The notes under the pieces are model-generated. The model saw only the letters and a program-made list of their open reading frames with translations. It made no database searches and had not been told where the DNA came from. Positions 45,057 to 58,579 of a DNA stretch of 64,000 bases are shown here, piece after piece (the stretch's first letter is position 1; the number at the start of each line of letters is the position of its first letter). Both the position numbers and the translations under genes were made by a program. Origin of the DNA: Protopterus annectens (lineage: Eukaryota > Chordata > Ceratodontiformes > Protopteridae); NCBI RefSeq assembly GCF_019279795.1, contig NC_056739.1, positions 10,181,229 to 10,245,228 on the forward strand, read 5' to 3'.

Positions 45057-45766
45057 AACAAGTGTATTCTTGCCTTGAGTCATCAAAATGTTTAGCGATG
45101 ATAATCTTACTTGTGTGTTGGCACACTCTCAGACTGCATTGCATGTTTTCCAGGGTAACTTTGCCATATCCCTAACAATTTGGTGGGCAGAGGTACATCA
45201 GAGGAGGAAAGCACAGCAACAGGTTGGCAAGACTAATTACATGTAGACATCAATTTGCCCTTACATAGTTTGAGTTCTTCCTGGATATACCAACAAAAGG
45301 CAAACCAGGTACTCCCATCTCAAAATCGGACAACATATGTATAATTCAGGCTGGCTGGCTCCAGCTTCAGGGGCCACAGAATGGTATATAGTACAGTGCC
45401 TACTACATCACCAAACACTGTGTCTACAACAGGAAGCCATCTCACACAATTTCATCATAGACTCGTACTTAAGAAGGACCAGTTTTCTGTCATGAGAAGG
45501 GTACCCTGCTTACCCAGCTTCAGGTGCTGACTGTAGTGAAGAAAACAGTGGAGTGATGAAGCTTCGACCCCAAACCTATACCCCATAGTCGGTTAAATTC
45601 CACGCTTATTTTGCATAGAGGCTGCTTATCATCTGCAATGGACAAGGACATCATGGCAGAACATCATGAACTTAGAAAGATGGAAGTACAACACTTATGA
45701 AAGATAGCTGAATAATAACCTCTTGTACCACGCCAAACATTATTGTCTGAATTGAAGAACCTGGGT
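45057..45766. other. no recognisable feature
   Basis: No domain, RNA gene or repeat that I can support. Confidence 0.3.
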
Positions 45767-46165
45767 GTTCATAGGTTCATAGGTTTATACTAGGCTATCT
45801 GCCCTAAGGCATTTATAAGCCTAACCCAAATTTGTGTGGCTTACGCCACCCCTTATATGAAAAAATACTGTGCCCATTAGTTTGTTGTGCCTCTGTCCAG
45901 CAGTGACACAGAGATGATTCCCGGGGTAAACCTACGATCTCCCATCCACAGGTCAAGATGTCTCTTGAACAGAGCCAGCAAGGTGCTCTGCCTCACTGGA
46001 CCGGGATTTTATTCCACAGCATAGGGAGTCTCTGAGTGATAAATCTATCCCTCCAGCACGTCCTATTTATATCCGTGCTAAGGTTTAAGTCACTTGCTCT
46101 AGTGGTTTTGGTGGATTTGGACTTTTTGAGGTGGAGCATGTCCATTAATTCCGGGTTGGACATGG
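45767..46165 (-). mobile_element. 3' end of a CR1-like LINE
   Basis: On the minus strand the RT C-terminal region (positions matching LHLKKSKSTKTTR…NRTCWRDRFIT…FKRHLDLWM) is followed by the 3' UTR and the 8-bp repeat tail, seen on the plus strand as gttcataggttcatag at 45767-45782. It is cut near 46165. Confidence 0.75.
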
Positions 46166-46584
46166 CCATGTGTTACCTGTAAGACACACATTGCACCTTA
46201 CGACAATACTTTGTGTTGACTGGAGCTTCATGCATGTTTGATCGCCTGTTACCTTTCCGGTTTTCTTCAATCGGAATGGAAATTCCTGTCTTATAATACA
46301 CACCTTCTGGAACCTGCTGACATTACCTGCGATGTATTGTGGTACCATAGGTGTAACATGTCAAATTTGTTGTAACCACAATCTATGATACTTACACTCA
46401 CTACACAGTGTTCCCAGCTGTACACCTTTCCAAAATCCTTACTGTTAACTACTGTTCATGTTGATAATTATAGACAGGGTTCAAATGGCATTTCTGAAAA
46501 GTACAGTTCTTGCTCTGTATGCCATTTATCAGCAGACAAAGTACTGTCCATCAGTAGGGTAAGTGCCCCATTCCACCCCGTGTC

Positions 46585-46935
46585 AATCTCTTACAGGTAT
46601 GCAAAACACAGACCACTATGCACACAAACAACAAAAAATGTAGTCTTTTATAGGCACAAAAAAAAGAACATGACATGTCACAACAGATTTCTGCCCCAAG
46701 GAATCCTATAGTTGTGGAATAAACTTCCTATGCAGGTCAAGCAGTTCTACACTTGGTCTGTATTAAGTAATATTCAGAATGAATAGCCTGGAAATACTAA
46801 ATCCTCTTTGGGTTATATAGCACAGTGCTTCTTGACCATAGTTGTGTTTAACTCTATCCTTGCTTGGTCTTATGTGGCTATACTTCTCAATGGTCCTTTG
46901 AACTCCATGCCTAGTATACACCTATGAACTTAATC
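46585..46935 (+). mobile_element. diverged 3' fragment of a CR1-like LINE
   Basis: Reads NRFLPQGIL, a stop, then LWNKLPMQVKQF, corresponding to DRFITQRLPTLWNRIPVHVRQ in the better copy, and ends near a cacctatgaact tail at 46919-46930. Confidence 0.55.
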
Positions 46936-46939
46936 TAAT

Positions 46940-48240
46940 ATATAATGACCAACTACCTTACAAATGTGCATGCTGCATATAGGATACATACGCCGACAAA
47001 AACACGAGTTTATTGATGAATGTATTTCTATGATCCATCTCATTAGAATGTCATTATATGCTCATAACTATATACTACTGACCACAGCAATTTGCATATT
47101 ACCATTAGTGTGGTACAGGCATCTCTGAACTGCACATGCCCTCCATGTCAACAATTACTGTATAGTTTAGATTTACACACTGTGCTACTATGCATTTTAT
47201 GTCCCGTAAGAGTACCACCTACATATACACCCACAGCAAAGTACCTGTAAACAAACATTTAATTGTTTACTTTAATCGGTAACAACAATCACAACTATAT
47301 GTGTACTGTGTCTCCAAGCTACCCTGAATTCAACTTAACTTATGTTTCACAACATTTAGTTCATTTAGTTTTGGCCTTATGTTTTTATTAAGCTGTTTGT
47401 TTGTTTATTTCTTCATATCAGCCTGATAACCAGGTAGTAGGATGGCTGACAGACCTTCTTGACTCAAAACCGGAGCTGCATGGTGCAAGACACATACAGA
47501 AAATTGTAAATGGAGTACCGAATTATACCACGTTCTGAAAGCATATCAAAGTCTTTGGCAAAATGCTGAAGTGGAAATCAAGCAAGATACTAGTCGATGA
47601 AATCTAAGAAATGAAAATGAGGTCAAATTGTAACTACCGCTTTGCCAGCAAGAATGGCATTATTGTTGTTGCCCGAATTTTTGTATGTATATATGTACAT
47701 ATGTAAAATGTATACATATCAATAAGCTGTTTAATAGAGTGCATATGTTAAGTTTAGAAGGATCTTTGCATTTTTTAATATTTGTATAATTTTATGTGCA
47801 ATGGTGTTCTTTCGACACGAGTATGTATTCTACATGTCTTGCATGGTTGTGATTCATCGCCAAAGTGTCTCTTTGCAACAAAGTATCATACTAGATTTTA
47901 ATTGCAATTTGCAGAGTTTCAGTATCAACCTGTACCACTATATAAAACAATATCTATTTGTGCCTAGATAGGACAGTTATGAAACAGTCAGTTAAATACA
48001 AGTATGACTTCACTTTGGAAATTTTTGTCCGCTTGCTTGTTTACTTTGTAAAATAAATGAAAAAGCGATTTGAAATGGAATGTGTGCGTCTGTTTACTTA
48101 TGTCTGTAGAAAGTCTACTGGCGAGTTAGAAACAAAAACAGTGCCTGTACTGTACAGGAATATACATGCAATAAAAGCAAATTATTTTCTTGTAATTACA
48201 TGACATTTCAACTGGAATTGAAGACATGCCTCTCAAACTT
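46940..48240. other. no recognisable gene
   Basis: AT-rich, no domain or RNA gene. A stretch near 47440-47620 has few stops on the plus strand but no family resemblance. Confidence 0.3.
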
Positions 48241-48249
48241 ATAGTCCAG

Positions 48250-49085
48250 AGAGAAAGGCCTTGGCATAAACATTTCATTGGCTCCAGTAGTTGCCAATGT
48301 GCAAGATAGAGCAGAGGACAGTAACTTTACTCAAAAGAGTGATATTATGACAATAAGGTACAAGCAGAACACAGAGTCCATCAGACTCGAACATGACTAC
48401 TTACTCCCCAGGAAATACCTTCTACAACTTACACCCAGTGTTATTAAAGATCTGTTCCTCACTGCACTCTTCCAAGATAAACACACTACAGCACTGAGCT
48501 GTAATAACAGCCTGGGGTGTCTCATATAGAGTTTGAAAAATGATCCCTCAGACACACTACAATGTCTGTTCAGCAGCAGCCTCCAGGCAGGCCTCATCCC
48601 TATGGAATGCAGGACAGCAAAGGTCACCCATCTACATAAAGCTGTATCATGAACAGACCCAGTGAACTACAGACCCACAAATTGGACTACTCGTAAAAAA
48701 AAATATCCATGGAAAAAGTAATCATGGATCTAATTAATACACAGGAAATATTCAAACAATGCACCTATCCCAGTTTGGTTTTGTAAAGGGTAGGTCGCAG
48801 CTGCTAAATCCAGTGCACTCCGTTCACAAGGGCACTTGAGCCATAGATGATGGACAAAAAGTGTTTATTGCCTACCTCTACCTGGTAAAGGCAATCACTA
48901 TACTACCTCACTAAGGTATTATAGTCAATTTCAAAAATTTACACACAAATTCCTATGTGACATCATCATGGACCTTATAAACAAGGACATTGGTAACTTC
49001 CAAAAGCTTGACCCTACACAGTTTGGTTTTGACAAAGGGAGATTATGCCTGTTAAACTTGGTCAACTTCTTTGAAACAGTCACTG
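48250..49085 (+). pseudogene. two tandem CR1-like RT N-terminal fragments
   Basis: The first (48250-48960) reads FLTALFQDKHTTAL, CLFSSSLQAGLIP, VNYRPTN and a damaged FGFVKGRS block, then AYLYLVKAITILPH in place of AYLDLAKAFDTIPH. The second (48962-49085) restarts with IIMDLINKDIGN, then LDPTQFGFDKGRLCLLNLVN and stops at 49085. The overlap of homologous blocks shows two separate copies side by side rather than one element. Confidence 0.7.
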
Positions 49086-50620
49086 TTGTATTTTTAGCAC
49101 ACATAGCCATGGTTCAAATTCTGGGAGTGGTAGTAGGCTGTATGTAGAATCATACCCCACAACTGTACAGATATGTCCAGAATGTCCAGTAAATTGGCCC
49201 ATATCTGCTGCCTGTCACCCTGTCAAATCAGTGGGATGATCCCAGACGTTTAGTCAGCAAATAAAACAGGGTTTATTACATCAAGCTTTCGAGTAGAAAC
49301 TCATTTTCAAGAAAAAGTTTTTATTCGAAAGCTTGCTGTAATAAACTGTTTTATATGGATAGTCGTGCTGTGCCTTTTGTTATTGGATTTAATTCCATGT
49401 TGGTTAACCAGTATGTCTAGTCATTCTACACCTGTTTCTTGGACTTTGTTAGGGAGCAAATAAGAAATACAACTGATTGTCAGACATCTATAAGAACAAA
49501 CCTGTCACTTTAGCAACTCTACAAAATGTTATGAGAGTAATAAGCTAAGTATGTCCCATCTCCATCCCCATGTTGTGAAGCTGTGACCAGAGTGTGTGCA
49601 GTAACAGAGTGAGATGTATGTGCATAATACTAATGTGGAATCTGGGAATATGTGTGGCAACATTCAGGTAGTGCTAACAAACATTGGCCCCACAGGTCTG
49701 TACGATATGAAAACTGTGCCTAGAAATAAAAGATCGGTATCCTGTACTGGTACTGTTTATTCTGGTATTGTATGGCATTGTTAGTGTTGCAGTTGCTCTG
49801 AATAATAAGGTGTTACTCATCACTGTAACCCACACTGTGCTACATAATAAAACTGTCTAGGAAATCCTGTATAACAGTGTAGTAATTACAAGGTCAGATT
49901 GTAAACCACAGGAGACTTATAGACAGAAATCAGAGAAGAGATACACAGCAATATCTATATAGCACACTCAACTGTGATGGACACTGTTCTATTTTTAGCA
50001 GACACAGCCATGGTTCGAAGCCTGGGAGTGGTAGTAAGCAGTATGCAGAATCATACCCCACAAGTATACAGAATTGTCTAGAATGTCCAGTAAATTGGCC
50101 CATATCTGCCCGCTGTTACCCTATCCCCCTGGCATATCAGTGTGCTAATCTTTGACATGTAGGCAACATTTCATGTCATATAACTGACTGTCAGTCCTGC
50201 ACATATTTGGAAAATGTCAATGAAAACAAACCTATCATTGTACAAATCACCAAAGGTTTAAGAGGGCAATAGTCAAAATATGTCCAGGTTCATCTGCATG
50301 TTGTTAAGATATGCCCAGAGTGTGTGCAATAAGAGATGGACAGGTATGTGCATAACATCAACCTGGAATCTGGGAATATGTGTAGAAACAGTTAAGTAGT
50401 GTTAACAAACAATATCTCCACAGGTATACCTGGTAAGAGGTGTATACTGCAGGTAAAACTCAGTTCATGTATAGAATTGTCTACATCCATACCACTGTCT
50501 AAAGTAAGGCCATAGGATTGTGTACTAAAACCTGTAAAGTATGGGTCACAGCACTGACTAATAAAGTAATGAGAACTACAGGAATACACTAGTTGTTAAA
50601 TGACATCTTTCTCTCCCACC
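49081..50620. repeat. direct duplication, about 700-bp unit
   Basis: Bases 49081-49740 (excluding an insert at 49265-49454) correspond in order to 49979-50440. Shared words include agccatggttc, ctgggagtggtagta, agaatcataccccacaa, gaatgtccagtaaattggcc, agagtgtgtgca and gaatctgggaatatgtgt. Further weaker matches follow both copies. No coding frames. Confidence 0.7.
49265..49454 (+). mobile_element. small foldback insert with Penelope-type end
   Basis: Flanked by the 9-bp repeat agcaaataa at 49256-49264 and 49455-49463. Inverted arms of about 36 bp (around 49264-49300 and 49314-49353) both contain tcaagctttcga / tcgaaagcttg-like blocks. The layout is a smaller version of the element at 20017-20541. 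The second copy of the surrounding duplication lacks it. Confidence 0.6.
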
Positions 50621-51039
50621 CACCATATCTGCAACAATAAATTAAATACACAACCCAATCAGTATGTGCTCCATTAAATCTATTGTTGAGACATATGTCC
50701 TATTGTTTGATAAATACTTAAATTTGTTCCTATGCATGTGCCATGTTGAAATACACCCACATTGGTGGCATGCTGCCATCAATGTACCTGCATAATGTTG
50801 TAATGGCCACTGTGGTTCCATATATGCATGTGTTCTGTTTGCATATCTAGTGTTTCAGGTTAATGGGAATATCTATGCATGCTGTTATACATAATCCTGG
50901 AATGTGTTGACTATTACTAACCCACATATGTTGTAAATTTGAACACCATAGCATGTTTGGGAAGGCCGGTCCCAGCGAACCCACCTGTCCCACCTCAGCT
51001 GGCTGTGGCACTGAGCACCAACCCATCTGGGGCCCACCA

Positions 51040-51500
51040 CAGGGGCCTCCTTGTCCACTGATCCTGCACATACCTTCGGGTGGAACCACCTCAGGGGATG
51101 GGGCTCACCCCCACCTGGGAGTGTGCAAGGACAGGACACTGTTATCCGTCGCCAGGTCCGGGGCGTGGTGTGTAGCGAGCTCTGCAGGGAGTTTGGAGAT
51201 CTGCTACACCAGCTTGAGGGCCACATGTCACAACTAGAGGGTCAGCCTGGTCCTCCTACTCAGCCCCCAGCACAGCCACCTTTGTGGCTGTGAAGGTGCA
51301 GTGCTGACTGCCCATGGCTGGGGACCTCAGTACCACTGTATCCACTAGGGGGCTCATGGGCTTCCGATTTCCAAACACCCCTCCCCATCAAGGTGTTTAC
51401 CCCCACATGTCATATACCAACCCTGTATGCTGTCTTGTCTCTCTTGTCTGTTATCTTACCCAACCTACCTCCCCAAATATACCTACTATCCCTAGCCAAC
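51040..51500 (+). pseudogene. C-terminal exon of a Harbinger-type accessory gene
   Basis: The frame to the stop at 51291-51293 reads VIRRQVRGVVCSELCREFGD, then LLHQLEGHMSQLEG and a Pro/Gln-rich end (PPTQPPAQPPLWL). It aligns along its length, stop included, with the minus-strand frame at 57888-58110, and the 3' flanks stay similar to about 51500. Two copies with conserved coding frame suggest a real protein family, here tied to Harbinger accessory genes only by proximity at 58 kb. The function of this helical tail is unknown to me. Confidence 0.45.
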
Positions 51501-51840
51501 ATCCCACTCTCATCTGAAAAAAAAAAGGGCAATCTGTTCTCCCCAAAAAATCTCGCCCCATACATAGCTGTCCATTTCGCACGTGTCCACTGGATACATG
51601 TAATCTGGTCTAATTGGCTTCACAGCATATTATTGTTGTCCTCACTCCTCTCTCAGGGGTTTGAGTGTCCAAATGTATCTCCAAATTCAGTGTATATGCA
51701 CTGCTGCTGCTGCAGAAGAAATGAGCAGCTATAGACCTTCCCTAAACCTATCCTGCGCATCCCTATTTTCCCTACTGTCTTTCCCTCTTTGTGCCCCCTT
51801 TTTCACCACTATCCTATCAACCCTTTTTCATTTCTTTTAA
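51501..51840. other. no recognisable feature
   Basis: Pyrimidine-rich stretches at 51740-51830; nothing further. Confidence 0.3.
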
Positions 51841-52045
51841 AGAAATGAGCATGGGGGTAAGCGGGAGTAAGCACTTTTAAGCAGCAGTAAGTAAGTTTAA
51901 GCCTGTTTTTGCGGCGGTAAGCAATGCCTACACATGTTAAGCAATTGAGAAGCTACATCAGTATAAGAAACTGTAACCAGATGTTAGCAGTGCTTACTTC
52001 AACACAAACCCACTTACAACTGCTTAAAAGTGCCTTAATCACTGC
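51841..52045. repeat. palindromic MITE-like element
   Basis: The left arm (agtaagcacttttaagcagc, about 51869-51890) is matched by its complement at about 52010-52040 (actgcttaaaagtgcctta). Further gtaag/cttac words make the interior partly symmetric too. Confidence 0.55.
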
Positions 52046-52067
52046 CTAGCAACAAAATAAACAGCCT

Positions 52068-52137
52068 CTGCAAGGCTCGATCCCAGAACCCTGCACACCA
52101 TAGCCAAAGTGATTTACCACTAAGCCCTGTCAGATAT
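52068..52137 (-). mobile_element. tRNA-like SINE head
   Basis: Minus strand: gcttagtggtaaatcacttt (A-box-like) then gggttctgggatcgagcc (B box) at tRNA spacing. No SINE body can be traced. Confidence 0.4.
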
Positions 52138-52216
52138 ACATAATCTTGATGTTTTCACAAACATATCACCCAGCACAGTCAGTCAATAGTACAGGAAATG
52201 TATTTATACATGTAGA

Positions 52217-52680
<464 letters not shown>

Positions 52681-52699
52681 AAATTATCCTGGTGGACTT

Positions 52700-53626
52700 T
52701 TGGATTCCATCATTACAGAAATTACTGCAGCTAGATATGTCAAGTTTCCTCCTATTATTAATTTTGGGTTTCCTTTTAAGCAGCCTGTTAATTCTAGCCT
52801 TCATCTTGCTATCAGTTCACACTCCCATGTGTTACCCTCTCAACAAGTGTGTGTAAGTTCACGCCCCATTTCTACCCATATCACAACAGCAGTTGCTGAC
52901 CCACCTTCTTCTTCTTTGTCCTCGACTACTTCAGCTCTACAGAACAATGTGAGAGATTGGACTGCTGCCTTTCCAATCCCTATTTGCAGGGATTCCTCCG
53001 ATATAAGAAATATCATCCAGTCCAATTGGGATATCCTTACCAACAGCCAAGAAGTGGCTAGTAGACTTGGTGATGCACCCTCTTTTCTTTATAAGAAAGC
53101 TAGATCCCTAAGAGTTTTATTTGAAAACAAAGACTCTCCTTTTCATATTGATCATTCACCCTCTGAGAAACTCACTCATGGGATGTTTCCTTGTGGCAAT
53201 TGTGGCAATTACCCACACATCGTCAGAGGAGATCTGTTTAAGTTTAAAAACAATAATTACACTATTGTCTTTCATGATCATTTTGACTGCAAAACCATCA
53301 GTGTGATTTATGCAGCTGTATTTGATTCGTGTCCTGCTTTTTATGTGGGTAAGACCACTACGAAACTGCCTTCCAGGATTAAGGAGCACTTGGCTGCAGT
53401 TAGAAATAGAGTCTCCAGGAACGCTTTTGCAAAACATAGCTTAACTTGCCATAGTTACAATGGTTTTAAAATTCTAATTTTACAACAGGTTTCTAATTTC
53501 TTTGGTGAGGTGAACTCTCTTTTAGAATTCAGGGAACTACATTGGCAATTAAAACATAATGCTGTGGCCCCTCCGGGCATTAACGAGAATTTAAATATTA
53601 AATATGCTCTTAGATGGTTATGTTAG
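52700..53626 (+). CDS. C-terminal region of Penelope-like polyprotein with GIY-YIG endonuclease
   Basis: An open frame of 308 codons with no stop. Residues 1-140 are the Ser/Pro-rich and helical link that follows the RT. A zinc-type CGNCGNYPH cluster is at about residues 163-172. The GIY-YIG domain begins at [20 protein letters not shown] (about 212-231) and continues with [12 protein letters not shown] to an end block [13 protein letters not shown]. The nuclease nicks target DNA in Penelope-like elements. The ATG at 52700 is not the true start, since the RT should lie upstream and is cut off by the microsatellite. Confidence 0.8.
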   Translation: MDSIITEITAARYVKFPPIINFGFPFKQPVNSSLHLAISSHSHVLPSQQVCVSSRPISTHITTAVADPPSSSLSSTTSALQNNVRDWTAAFPIPICRDSSDIRNIIQSNWDILTNSQEVASRLGDAPSFLYKKARSLRVLFENKDSPFHIDHSPSEKLTHGMFPCGNCGNYPHIVRGDLFKFKNNNYTIVFHDHFDCKTISVIYAAVFDSCPAFYVGKTTTKLPSRIKEHLAAVRNRVSRNAFAKHSLTCHSYNGFKILILQQVSNFFGEVNSLLEFRELHWQLKHNAVAPPGINENLNIKYALRWLC

Positions 53627-53827
53627 TCTTTACCATACAGATTAACTACTTACATACGTCATTATGCTTATTTTTAAGATTAACAGCTTACATTTGTCCA
53701 TATGCTAATTTCTAGTTCTAACATCCACTGTTTAACATTTTATGTCCTGACGTTTTTGTTGTTCACTGGTTATTGTTCTTATGACCACCCACTTGCTGTA
53801 TTACATACTAAGGTTTTCACAACATTT

Positions 53828-53885
53828 GTATAGTCTGAAGAAGTCTTTGCTACTATTAAAAAGATGAAAGCTTATCACAGGGTCC
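53828..53885 (+). ncRNA. degenerate hammerhead-like 3' motif
   Basis: CTGAAGA at about 53836, a possible stem II (gtcttt with aaagat, one wobble) and GAAAGC with a self-complementary aagctt follow the order of the motif at 20325-20390. Stem I pairing is weak. It is probably the family's terminal signature and not an active ribozyme. Confidence 0.3.
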
Positions 53886-53917
53886 ATCGTCGTTTATCCG
53901 TTTCAGACGTTTTATTG

Positions 53918-53936
53918 TATATATATATATATCTAT

Positions 53937-53972
<36 letters not shown>

Positions 53973-53982
53973 ATAGATATAA
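53918..53982. repeat. (TA)n with mirrored tatctatagata blocks
   Basis: TA tract directly behind the Penelope-like 3' end, with the palindrome tatctatagata on either side of the run. Confidence 0.8.
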
Positions 53983-54286
53983 AAGAGAACATAACAAATA
54001 CATATATGACCAAAGGCACCGTTAATGGGGGTGAGGGGGCCCAAGTTAAATAAGTTTTGTAAGTATTGATATCACCCCTCCCCCACAGCAAAACAGATCT
54101 GACCAGCAATACAATACCAACTGTTGCAAGTCCCATACCCAGGACCCAACAACACAACATGGGCACAAGACGTTAACAGTAATCCATCCCACCTGTATGA
54201 TATCAGGATGATATCAATAACATATCATGCAGTACACTTTGACCATAGGGAATGTACAATGTGGAAGCAATAAACATTCCAAAGAT

Positions 54287-54288
<2 letters not shown>
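53983..54288. other. no recognisable feature
   Basis: Unassigned sequence between two microsatellites. Confidence 0.3.

Positions 54289-54342
<54 letters not shown>
54289..54342. repeat. (AC)n microsatellite
   Basis: About 27 AC units. Confidence 0.95.
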
Positions 54343-54346
<4 letters not shown>

Positions 54347-54839
54347 GTATATGCAGATACATATACATATATATAGATATGAATGTAACTACACATACAC
54401 ACACACATAGATATGTACAGGACACTACATATTTAGAGGGTACACACCATAATGAACAGCCAGTATTCCTACAGTTGCCACCTTATCAAAAGGACAGTGT
54501 ATGAGTCACCCATACAAAAGACAATTGTTGCCTGAAACATATACCCACATAGAAGTCAAAGGATATGACACCACATACAGGTTTGCATACATAGGAAAGT
54601 TTTGTGTACTGTCACAGTTGTATATGCCATGTCATATAGCTGTTTATACATTGAAATGCATACAAACAGATTAATGCAACTCTCAAGCAGATAATTTAAT
54701 ACAGTAATCTGAAAGCATAACATATGTTGCTGTCCAGGCCAAGGCCTGCAAGTAGTACAACAGTAAAGACAGACTGGGCCACATGATTCCAGAACCTGCC
54801 CTTGCCATGACCCTACCTAGTCTTCCTTCCCTTTATGTA

Positions 54840-55170
54840 CCCTCAATAGGACCATACTTAGTACCTCATTACACCTCTCTTTCCAATGTGTCTACTATGC
54901 ATTTGCACAATTTTATACAAACAAAAAATGTTAATTGTTGACCTATTGAACTATATCAATGTAAAATTGTTACTTAGCTTCTTTTTAATGCAACTTTAAC
55001 TTTATGCATGTATCCCAACATATGTGAATCGTTTTGCTATAACTGCTATTATATCAATATTGTTTAAAATTGTACTTGTTTTAAAATGTATTACTGGAAC
55101 TTTTCTCCTCGGGTCTCCACTGAAAATAAGCCACAAGCCTAGTTGGACAAACCCGGTTAACAAATGTCAA

Positions 55171-55209
<39 letters not shown>
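54840..55209 (+). mobile_element. 3' UTR and tail of an L2-like LINE
   Basis: gaacttttctcctcgggtct and agttggacaaacccggttaa precede a (TAAA)n tail at 55168-55209. This is the same tail as at 31.0 and 40.4 kb, with more substitutions. No coding part is present. Confidence 0.65.
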
Positions 55210-57092
55210 AATGATAACAATCAATCAACAGTAAGTAATGCAGATGTATAGTCCAGCACTCTGTATACAATCCCCTAAGGGGAAAAGACGTACGTTGACA
55301 CAATGGGATGTATCTACTACATAACAATGCATAACTGAAACCATCACAATCACACTGACAAACAGAACAGTCTGTATGGCAGTAAGCAGTAGGCCAGCAA
55401 TTTTCCCAAGGTGTAATGTATGGTAATGTACATCCATAAACCTTAAGGCAGCTTACTCCAGATATCCCTCACATGTTGTAACAGCCTATGTTATTTATTG
55501 TGCATACCCCCCTTAGACTGACTTACAGGGGCATATAACACTGTTACATACACTGACCTCTGGACTGCAGAAGGGCACACATGTTTTGAGCAGATGAAGC
55601 CCACATATATATGGACCCAACCACACAATATGTGTGGGGGCCACAACAGCACTGGAATGATGGCAGGAATGGCAGCATGACATATTCACAGGCTACTATA
55701 TAACAACCCCTGACTGCATGTCATATGGACAAAGCCTGGTATGTAGGTGGAGGACAGAGGCCGGAACACAGGCCCATATGTGAAATAGTGTTGTCAGACA
55801 CTGAGCAAGTTGCTGCAGGGTAGCCTGCAACATACCCTTACTCAGGAATATGAAGTCAGAAACACAAATGGATGTAGCCATGTACGATAGCACTCAACAT
55901 ACACACTGCCAGTGATATATCTGACACAAGACCTGTGTGGTGGACAGACAAAGCATAACAGGCACACCTCTGGCCATCATGTGGATAGGCCCATGGTTGA
56001 GAGCTATGCATTCAGACTGCATTCCATGTTAAACTGGTATGTACACACAAACCCTGTAACACTGGTGCTATACAATGCATATAACAACACTACTCACACT
56101 CTGTCTGTAGTTCTGGAACCTCCTACAAATATGTAGCTGGCCTGATTGTGCAAGTCCTCTTGTAAGAGTTATTGCTACCTGCTGTATGTAACAGTGCTGC
56201 CCACACACAGGAAGGATGTCCACCATACAGGAAAGGTAAAGGGACCATGTCCACCTGATGTAGGGATTTATAGCAGTGGGTTGCCATGACAGTGTTAATT
56301 GGAAGTACTACACAGCATGCTGCATGCAGGTAGCAAGTGGAGGATACTGACTGGTACAGAGGCCATCACCTGATCATGTGCATCACCTACACAGTCCATG
56401 CTGCAATCTATTCAAAGCAGCTCAATCCATTTAATGGAGAGAGTGAGAGAGAAAGAGACAGAGTGAAACAAACAAACAAACTAAGAAAGAAAGCAGGCAG
56501 GCTGAAGGCCAAGGCAAAGGAAAAAAAAAACCTTACAAGCAAACTATCCAGAACAGACATCATTCCCACAACAGGTATGTGAAGTATATATGTATGTAAT
56601 TGACTGTAGCACTTGGTCCATAATAATGGGATAGATGATGTGGCATGATCTATATGTGCCATCAGGTGGTGTTGTTGTAATGATGTACAGCTGACCAACT
56701 GCTACAGACAATAGAGTCTGTCCCTGTGGGTAGTGGGCCATACCCGTCAACTGTGCAGAGCAGCAATGACTGACAAGATGTAAGCCATCATGATGTGTGT
56801 TGTGTAATGGAAAACATGTATATTACTGTGGCCAATAGCTGGTGGTAGAAGTAATGCCATTATGAAGGACACATGGGTTCCAGAGCCCACCACTTGCAGG
56901 GCACTCAAGTTATCATGTAATGTAGCATGCTGAAATACCATAGGTGTGTAATAGGCTTACCTGCAATCTGTCCCTATATATACCCCCTAATGTTAGACTG
57001 TGTCCATATGTGGCACGTGTCTGTGTTGTAGCAAGGCAGAAGAGTGCAGCTGTGCAGGAAGGAGAGTTAGAGATTGTGGACCTGATGTCTGA
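55210..57092. other. no recognisable gene
   Basis: A purine-rich run at 56440-56530 (GAGA and AAAC repeats). No domain, RNA gene or complete repeat can be supported; it may be intronic or flanking sequence of the Harbinger-type elements to the right. Confidence 0.3.
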
Positions 57093-57610
<518 letters not shown>

Positions 57611-57664
57611 ACAGCAGTAAGTGTGTGCAACATGGACGGTTATGTTACATGTGAACCCCTTGTT

Positions 57665-58130
57665 GGGACACATTGCCCTTGCCTGTGAAAGTGGGAATGA
57701 GAATTTGGAGAAGGATATCAGTTATATTTGGGGAGGTGAGTTGGGTTGGTAGATAGAGAGGACAGCCTACAGGGGTGGTATATGACACGTGGTGGATGTT
57801 ATCTGCGATGTGGAAGCCCCATGAGCTCCCATATGGAAACAATGGGAACAAGGCCTACACCAATTGCCAGTCACAACAGCAGCAGCTTCACGGCCTTGAA
57901 GGTGCCTGGGCTGGAGGCTGAGCAGGAGTAGCATGTGGACCCTGTGATTGTGTACTGAGGGCCTCAAGGTGATGTAGCACATCCAACAAGTCTCTGTGGA
58001 GCTCCCTATGCAACACACCCTGGATCTGACCCCAGGTGACAGGATCATGTCTGTGTATGCTTCCGGAGGGGGAACACCATCCCCTGACTTGGTTCCACCT
58101 GAAGGTAGTGCAGGACTAGTAGATGAGGAG
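57665..58130 (-). pseudogene. C-terminal exon of a Harbinger-type accessory gene (second copy)
   Basis: The minus frame ending at the TGA at 57890-57888 reads GQIQGVLHRELHRDLLDVLH, then HLEALSTQ and a Pro/Ala/Gln-rich end (PAQPPAQAPSRP). It matches the frame at 51120-51293 residue by residue through the stop, and the non-coding flank downstream is also similar. Upstream (58130-58230) the frame is lost. It points away from the Myb/SANT gene on the plus strand starting at 58.6 kb. Confidence 0.45.
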
Positions 58131-58579
58131 GCCCCAGGGTGGGTCACACATGTGATGTGGCCTAGTAACATGGCCAGATGAGGTGGGAGAGGTGGTTCTG
58201 CTGGCAGCTGTTCCCTAAGCATGCGATTGTGTCCCTATTATAGAACATATGTGGGTAATAATAGTCCACACAATCCTGGATCATGTCCAACAGCATGTAT
58301 AGATATCCCCCATAACACATAATGACAGATGTGCAGCAAACACATAGCAAACAGACCACATGCATATATGGAACCACAGTGGCCCTTACAATGGCATGCA
58401 GGTGGCATTGTCTGTAACAGGCCAGCAATGATAGTGTCCCCACAGGAAACATGGCTACAAACACATAGCACAAAGCGTGGTACAATACGATAAATGTCCC
58501 AGTAGTAAGTAAGCTGTAGCCATACCTATTGAGTTATGTAAACCATTTGTTGTTGCAGATATGGTGGGGAGACAAAGAT

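Larger units (their letters stand above)
52681..53917 (+). mobile_element. 5'-truncated Penelope-like element
   Basis: The GIY-YIG reading frame is followed by a 3' region with tctgaagaagtctttgctac and gatgaaagcttatc (53833-53880) and a TA-rich run. The RT is missing; the 5' junction is the compound microsatellite. The terminal ctgaagaag…gaaagc matches the signature at 20.3 and 49.3 kb. Confidence 0.75.
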
